DNA of 18,817 nucleotides, from contig CAYSWA010000045.1 in the NCBI GenBank assembly GCA_964434535.1, positions 1 through 18,817 on the forward strand, written 5' to 3'. The notes under the pieces were generated by a model. That model saw only the letters and a list, made by a program, of their open reading frames with translations. It made no database searches and had not been told where the DNA came from. The position numbers and the translations under genes were made by a program. This document shows positions 15,251 to 18,817 of this stretch, piece after piece (positions within the stretch are counted from its first letter, which is position 1; every line of letters starts with the position of its first letter). Origin of the DNA: SM23-32 sp964434535 (lineage in GTDB: Bacteria; Planctomycetota; Brocadiia; SM23-32).

Positions 15251-15465
15251 CGGCTGATCTCCTCCGCGCGCTCCGGCCCGCGGCCGCGCCGACGCAGCGC
15301 GCGGCGCACGCGGTCCACGTCGGCCGGTTCCCAGATGAAGACGCCGGCGATCCGGGCAGCCGGCGGTGCGAGCGTCCGCTCTCGGAGGAGGTACTGCAAA
15401 TAGCCCGCGGACACCGTGTATCCCTCACCTCTCAACTGGTCCAGCATCGCCGTCGTCCCGAGCAT
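15247..15465 (-). CDS. Small HTH (excisionase/MerR-like) protein coupled to the primase
   Basis: A 72-aa protein from the ATG at 15465, chosen because AGGAG lies nine bases ahead; an in-frame ATG pair at 15513/15510 would add a hydrophobic 16-residue stretch (MMVWLFFVGKKQERE) with a poorly spaced ribosome binding site. The segment MLDQLRGEGYTVSAGYLQYLLRERTLAPP followed by GVFIWEPADVDRVRRAL matches a small MerR-like winged helix. The C-terminus is strongly basic. The stop codon overlaps the primase start, so the two are co-translated. It probably regulates the replication operon or marks the origin for it. A four-copy 10-bp repeat lies just upstream and is its natural candidate target. Confidence 0.75.
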   Translation of the reverse strand: MLGTTAMLDQLRGEGYTVSAGYLQYLLRERTLAPPAARIAGVFIWEPADVDRVRRALRRRGRGPERAEEISR

Positions 15466-15523
15466 GGGCTCACGCTCCTGCTTCTTGCCGACGAAGAACA
15501 ACCAAACCATCACCTTGGGTGCA

Positions 15524-15563
15524 GATGGCCCAGATCGCCCCAGGATGGCCCAGTTCGGCCCAG
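15524..15563. repeat. Four tandem 10-bp repeats upstream of the HTH-primase operon
   Basis: GATGGCCCAG, ATCGCCCCAG, GATGGCCCAG and TTCGGCCCAG follow without gaps; units 1 and 3 are identical. A period of 10 bp places every copy on about the same face of the helix, as in operators for cooperatively binding regulators. They lie 59-98 bp ahead of the chosen HTH start. The wider gap, 15514-15700, holds no gene. Confidence 0.8.
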
Positions 15564-15700
15564 TCGTGGAACCGTAACGGCCAGCAAGAGGGGTGATGCG
15601 CTGTTCGGAAGCGGGGGACAGAGAGTCTCAGCGGCGCGCGCCGGGGTGGGCGAGGCGCGGTGAGGGGAGTGTGTGGCCGGCGACAGACGGCCCCCGGGGC

Positions 15701-16966
15701 CTATTCGTCCGGCGGCCGATTGGAGAGGTCCAGGTGGGCGCGGGACCGCTTCAGGCTGCTTGTCTCCTCGTCGACGTGCCGCTTGATCGCGTCTTCGGCC
15801 GATTGCTCGGCCTCGTCCCGGGTCAGCTTGCCGAGGCGTGACTTCAGGGCTTCCATGATGGCGGTCGCGGCCACCTGGAAGAGCTCTGCGCCCCGCTGAG
15901 TCGTGGCGGCATCGGGGTTGAGGAGCCCGACGTCGAAATCGGGACAGCGTTTCCTGGTGATTGCTTGCGCCCACGCTGTCACGTTCTCTTTGTCCTCGTC
16001 GGTCAGCTGGTAATCGTCTATGTGCAGCGCATCCACCGGCCGTTCGACGCCGGGCCCCTCCGGCGTCTTGTCCCGGCACCTGCTGCACCACGGGACGTTG
16101 CCCTGCGCATCGGCGCAGTACCTGCCCTCCTCGATGCGGCGGCCGACCGTCTTCCGGTCAAGGCGGCTGTGCCGCCCCTTCCTTGCACGCCTGCTGAACT
16201 CGGCGTGAGAGAGGAACTCGATCCCGTCCGCGCCGCAGTTCGGGCAATGCGAGTGGGTCCAGAGCCGAGGAGGACGGTCCTTGCCCCCGGGGCTGGCACC
16301 CGCAGCCGCCAGGCGCTCCAGGCCCTCCTGCACAGCGCGCGCAATGTCGCCAAGGGGCACCGAGACCTCTTCCAGGTTCTCCACACGGACTGACAGCGGC
16401 TCCGAGCCCGCGTTGACGACCTCTACCCGCTCCGCGTGGCCTTCGCCGTTCACCGCGAAACGCGCTGCCCCAGGCACGAAACGCCAGGGTGGCGGGAGCG
16501 CACCCACGCCAGGGACGCCAGGAGTCCGCAGGAAGTCCCGAAGGTATCGAACGTCGTCAAGGCCGCCTACGCGGCACTTCTCCGCGAGTTCCCCCTGATC
16601 CGTGAGCCGCCATTCGCCCTCCCCCTCGGACGGCTCTGCGTACACTTTCCGGCCCGCCTTCCATGCCGCCTCCCACAGAGCCCACGCCTCCGCGAGCGCT
16701 GGCTCCACGGCTTGGGCAAGGCCTGCCTGTCCGGTGAAACGGAAGCGAATCGCCACGGCCCGCCCGTCCCCGACTGCACGCAGTAGCATGGATAGCCTTC
16801 GCTCCACAAGCCCCCCGGCTACCAGGAGTCCCAGGCCCTGGCTCTCAAGGTGCGTCAGTTCAGGCACGGCAGCCCACGTCTTCGGCACCCGGCCCAGCAA
16901 CTGCGTAGCCGCTTCCACGGCCTCAGGGCTGGAAGGGAAAGAGTCTGTCGGCATATTACCCTTCAT
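15701..16966 (-). CDS. Unknown element protein with a split cysteine (probable zinc) motif
   Basis: A 421-aa protein from the ATG at 16966 (417 aa if the ATG at 16954 is used). I do not recognise a named family. The N-terminal third (about 15-135) looks like a winged-helix-type domain: LESQGLGLLVAGGLVERRLSM, then WRLTDQGELAEK. A middle segment (about 165-225) is beta-rich. A cysteine set follows, C241-x2-C244 and C284...C294-x2-C297, with a basic stretch between them (RRARKGRHSRLDRKTVGRR), which suggests zinc-supported DNA binding. The C-terminal 90 residues are charged and helical. The gene overlaps the upstream restriction-like ORF by 11 bases. Its place ahead of the replication module suggests an element-specific regulator or accessory protein, but no function can be assigned. 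Confidence 0.82.
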   Translation of the reverse strand: MKGNMPTDSFPSSPEAVEAATQLLGRVPKTWAAVPELTHLESQGLGLLVAGGLVERRLSMLLRAVGDGRAVAIRFRFTGQAGLAQAVEPALAEAWALWEAAWKAGRKVYAEPSEGEGEWRLTDQGELAEKCRVGGLDDVRYLRDFLRTPGVPGVGALPPPWRFVPGAARFAVNGEGHAERVEVVNAGSEPLSVRVENLEEVSVPLGDIARAVQEGLERLAAAGASPGGKDRPPRLWTHSHCPNCGADGIEFLSHAEFSRRARKGRHSRLDRKTVGRRIEEGRYCADAQGNVPWCSRCRDKTPEGPGVERPVDALHIDDYQLTDEDKENVTAWAQAITRKRCPDFDVGLLNPDAATTQRGAELFQVAATAIMEALKSRLGKLTRDEAEQSAEDAIKRHVDEETSSLKRSRAHLDLSNRPPDE

Positions 16967-17324
16967 TTGTTTGTTGTTCCTCGCACGGCCCGGCAGGCTC
17001 GAAGCCCTCCACGATGCGGGTCTCGCCCTCGCTCAGGCCGTAGAGGCGGTAGACGATCTGGTCGATCAGCCAGTCGGTGGAGCGGATGTTGTCCACGTCG
17101 TACTCGCCCATCTCCGAGTCCCGCCGGGGATACCAGTCCCCGGAACCGATGCGTTCCAGGATGTCGCGCAACGCCGCCACGTCGTCCTTGACCGCCTCCC
17201 ATGCCTCGTCCAGCAGCGCGGGGTCTGCCCCGCGCAGGGCGGCCAGCCACTTGAACCGCTCGAAGCCCAGCCGCGGCAGATCCTCGAAGCGGTAGTCGTG
17301 CTCGTCCCGCAAACCGTTGGCCAT
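16956..17324 (-). pseudogene. C-terminal remnant of a type IIG (Eco57I-class) restriction enzyme
   Basis: A 122-aa reading frame whose closing part, STDWLIDQIVYRLYGL followed by RIVEGF, resembles the usual C-terminal end of Eco57I-class type IIG restriction-modification enzymes. The preceding DILERIGSGDWYP region also fits. Nuclease, methylase (NPPY) and most of the specificity domain are missing. The frame is closed by a TGA directly ahead of the ATG, with no ribosome binding site. It is therefore most likely a remnant left by deletion or insertion, though a small expressed protein cannot be excluded because the downstream gene overlaps it by 11 bases. It is not a piece of the type ISP-like gene at the left end of the window, whose C-terminus differs. 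Confidence 0.6.
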
Positions 17325-17460
17325 TCAAGGCTTGGACCGCGATCCCGAATGCACCTTGCCCCGCTGGTCACAGGCGTCTGAAAGCGATATGTGCTCACCT
17401 TTCGGGAGAAGAACCCCATTTCAACGGAAAGTCTCGAGACGATGTGTTCCACACCGAACG

Positions 17461-18264
17461 TCAGCCCTTTACCGCGTTATAGACCATCCACAGCGCGATA
17501 AGGATGAGCAACCCACCGAACAGTCTCTGCAACAGCCGTTTGTCGATTTTCAGCGATAACCGTGGCCCGACCTGCGCCGCGACGAACGCGACCACCGCAG
17601 TCAATATGACGAGCTTCCAATCGATGGATTGGGACAGCGAGTGTCCGAAGAAGCCGCCAAGCCCCGTCAACGTTACCATAAACGACGAAGTAGCAACTGC
17701 AACTCGGATCGGCACGCCGCACAACAGCACGAGTAGGGGGACTTTGAGGATCCCGCAGGATATCCCCAGCAACCCGGCCAGCACACCCATGATTGCGCAG
17801 ATCGGAAAAGCAGCAAGAAGGTTTACGTCGTAGTCATACTCGCCAAATGTCCTGTGCCAGAAACCGAATCGCCTCCTTCCCTCGGAGGTTTTCTCCTGTA
17901 TTCGCGGTTGCCGTATCATGAAATAGCTCGATATTACCATCACAACCGCAAAAACAACCTTCAGGAGTGAGCTATCGAACTCGGTGGCATAGTACCCTGA
18001 AACGAACGCCAGAATGTCGGTTATCGGGTCAATAACGAGTGCCAGTTTCCAATCCACTGTTTTCGAGCGAGCAAAGACCCAGAGCGAAGAAAGCCCGGCT
18101 ATAGTCAGAACGAACAGGCTCGTTGTTGTTGCGTCGTGGAAACCTATGCCGAAAACGAGGAGAAGCGGAACGAGAACGGAACCGCCTCCTTGGCCAAACA
18201 TGGAAAGGACAACGGTTGTAACGAAGACGAACCCCAGAATGACGGCGAGCGTTAGGCCAGACAT
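17461..18264 (-). CDS. TSUP family membrane permease (TauE/SafE)
   Basis: A 267-aa hydrophobic protein with about eight predicted membrane segments in two related halves. The first half contains GQGGGSVLVPLLLVFG (about 25-40) and the second GLLGISCGILKVPLLVLLCG, the paired glycine-rich repeats of the TSUP (sulfite exporter TauE/SafE) family. Members move sulfite, sulfonates or other small organic anions across the inner membrane; this one's substrate is unknown. A hydrophilic loop (about 118-150: RQPRIQEKTSEGRRRF...) divides the halves. The start has a strong GAGGAGGAAGAG ribosome binding site. The gene lies 21 bases after the FmdE-like gene, so the two form an operon. Base composition is visibly lower in GC than in the rest of the window, suggesting separate acquisition. 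The gap 17325-17460 holds nothing I recognise. Confidence 0.92.
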   Translation of the reverse strand: MSGLTLAVILGFVFVTTVVLSMFGQGGGSVLVPLLLVFGIGFHDATTTSLFVLTIAGLSSLWVFARSKTVDWKLALVIDPITDILAFVSGYYATEFDSSLLKVVFAVVMVISSYFMIRQPRIQEKTSEGRRRFGFWHRTFGEYDYDVNLLAAFPICAIMGVLAGLLGISCGILKVPLLVLLCGVPIRVAVATSSFMVTLTGLGGFFGHSLSQSIDWKLVILTAVVAFVAAQVGPRLSLKIDKRLLQRLFGGLLILIALWMVYNAVKG

Positions 18265-18285
18265 GCTCTTCCTCCTCGCGCGCCT

Positions 18286-18717
18286 CTACTTGTCGTAGCC
18301 CGCGCATCGAATGCACAACGCCTTGCCACCGGCAATGCGCAAGCCATGCGCGAACGTCACCTCGTCACATTTCTCGCACTGAGCCCACTCAAACGTGCTC
18401 TTTGTGGGCTGCCAGTCGGTCTGATGGACCTCGCCGACCAGGAGGATATCGCTATCCGGAAGTGTCCAGATGCGGTCGATCAGAGGGTCGACGACCTCCG
18501 GCGGGATGTCCTTCGGCTCGACGCTCTGGCTGCGGAGCTTCACGAATTCGGAGGCCAGCCCCTTCTTCTGGAATTCCGGCTTCAGGACCGCGCGCACGGC
18601 CCGCTTCGTGTTCGCCTCGATCAAGGTGATGGCGTTCTTGTCGTAGGCGAGTTTCTCGATATTCCCCTTGCCGAACGTACAGCCGGTTGCCACCTGCACG
18701 CCGTCCACGAAACACAT
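18286..18717 (-). CDS. FmdE-like protein, 5' end missing or frameshifted
   Basis: A 143-aa frame from the ATG at 18717. CFVDGVQVATGCTFGKGNIEK is the conserved core of FmdE-family proteins (named after formylmethanofuran dehydrogenase subunit E). The C-terminal CEKCDEVTFAHGLRIAGGKALCIRC is its zinc ribbon. The N-terminal FmdE half with the HGHxCPG-like motif is missing. Family similarity continues upstream of the ATG in the same frame to 18771 (VTKELYCICETGFAHAT), so 18717 is not the natural start. A TGA stands at 18772-18774, and the neighbouring frame continues open to the window edge (ending PAALRRL). The simplest reading is a one-base frameshift near 18772, from a pseudogene or a sequence error. 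FmdE-like proteins occur widely outside methanogens with unknown function. The gene precedes the TSUP permease gene. Confidence 0.65.
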   Translation of the reverse strand: MCFVDGVQVATGCTFGKGNIEKLAYDKNAITLIEANTKRAVRAVLKPEFQKKGLASEFVKLRSQSVEPKDIPPEVVDPLIDRIWTLPDSDILLVGEVHQTDWQPTKSTFEWAQCEKCDEVTFAHGLRIAGGKALCIRCAGYDK

Positions 18718-18817
18718 GGTGGCATGCGCGAAACCCGTCTCGCAGATGCAGTAAAGTTCCTTGGTAACACTTCAGCCGTCTGAGCGCTGCCGGCTGGGAT
18801 TCTCTGGTTTGCTCTGT

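Larger units (their letters stand above)
10381..17324 (-). mobile_element. Integrated element in tRNA-Pro (serine recombinase, HTH, primase-helicase); distal end not located
   Basis: A run of minus-strand genes begins at tRNA-Pro: recombinase, small coupled protein, HTH protein, iteron/dyad region, primase-helicase, second HTH protein, unknown cysteine-motif protein and a truncated restriction-like ORF. Integrase, excisionase-like regulator and self-replication module with an origin-like region are the core of satellite-phage, integrated-plasmid or ICE/IME elements. No capsid, portal, terminase or conjugation genes are visible. I searched for a second copy of the tRNA 3' end and did not find one, so the right boundary given is only the end of element-like genes. 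Confidence 0.75.

Noticed and set aside
13610..15403. Plus-strand frame of 597 codons over the primase-helicase
   Set aside because: Antisense to a gene with CHC2, Toprim and Walker motifs.
17325..18300. Second copy of the tRNA-Pro 3' end (distal attachment site)
   Set aside because: No stretch resembling the T arm or acceptor 3' strand was found in the gaps right of the element genes. Serine recombinases can use very short cores, so absence here is not decisive.

Overview
The window is high-GC bacterial DNA with tightly packed, often overlapping genes. A complete four-subunit ferredoxin-dependent 2-oxoacid oxidoreductase, NAD kinase and XseB, together with IVP-type four-helix-bundle and type ISP-like restriction genes, point to an anaerobic or facultative, probably uncultivated lineage (Planctomycetota, Hydrogenedentota or Armatimonadota would fit). 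The lineage cannot be fixed from this sequence alone.

1-4328 (minus strand). A radical SAM protein of the PflX/COG1313 type is followed by a four-helix-bundle (S23/IVP) protein and a large fused restriction-modification enzyme with type ISP architecture, cut off by the window start. Three arrays of a 9-bp repeat sit just before, inside and at the stop codon of the four-helix-bundle gene.

4329-8196 (plus strand). xseB, NAD kinase, then the delta, alpha, beta and gamma subunits of a VOR/KOR-type 2-oxoacid:ferredoxin oxidoreductase form one compact operon. A convergent glycosyltransferase family 9 gene follows (8204-9178).

9179-10438. This is a gene-poor stretch holding a promoter, a structured leader, a cold-shock protein gene with a strong terminator, and tRNA-Pro(CGG) with its own promoter.

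10381-about 17324 (minus strand). This is an integrated mobile element in tRNA-Pro. Its large serine recombinase ends inside the tRNA gene. It is translationally coupled (ATGA) to a small unknown protein, which is coupled (GTGA) to a MerR-like/excisionase-like HTH protein. Upstream lie three inverted repeats and an iteron-rich, dyad-symmetric region that looks like a replication origin. Next come a CHC2-Toprim-ATPase primase-helicase, a second HTH protein coupled to it by ATGA, a four-copy 10-bp repeat, an unknown 421-aa cysteine-motif protein, and a short ORF that looks like the severed C-terminus of a type IIG restriction enzyme. I did not find the distal attachment site.

17461-18817 (minus strand). 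A visibly lower-GC pair encodes a TSUP (TauE/SafE) membrane protein and an FmdE-like zinc protein whose 5' end seems to be broken by a frameshift.
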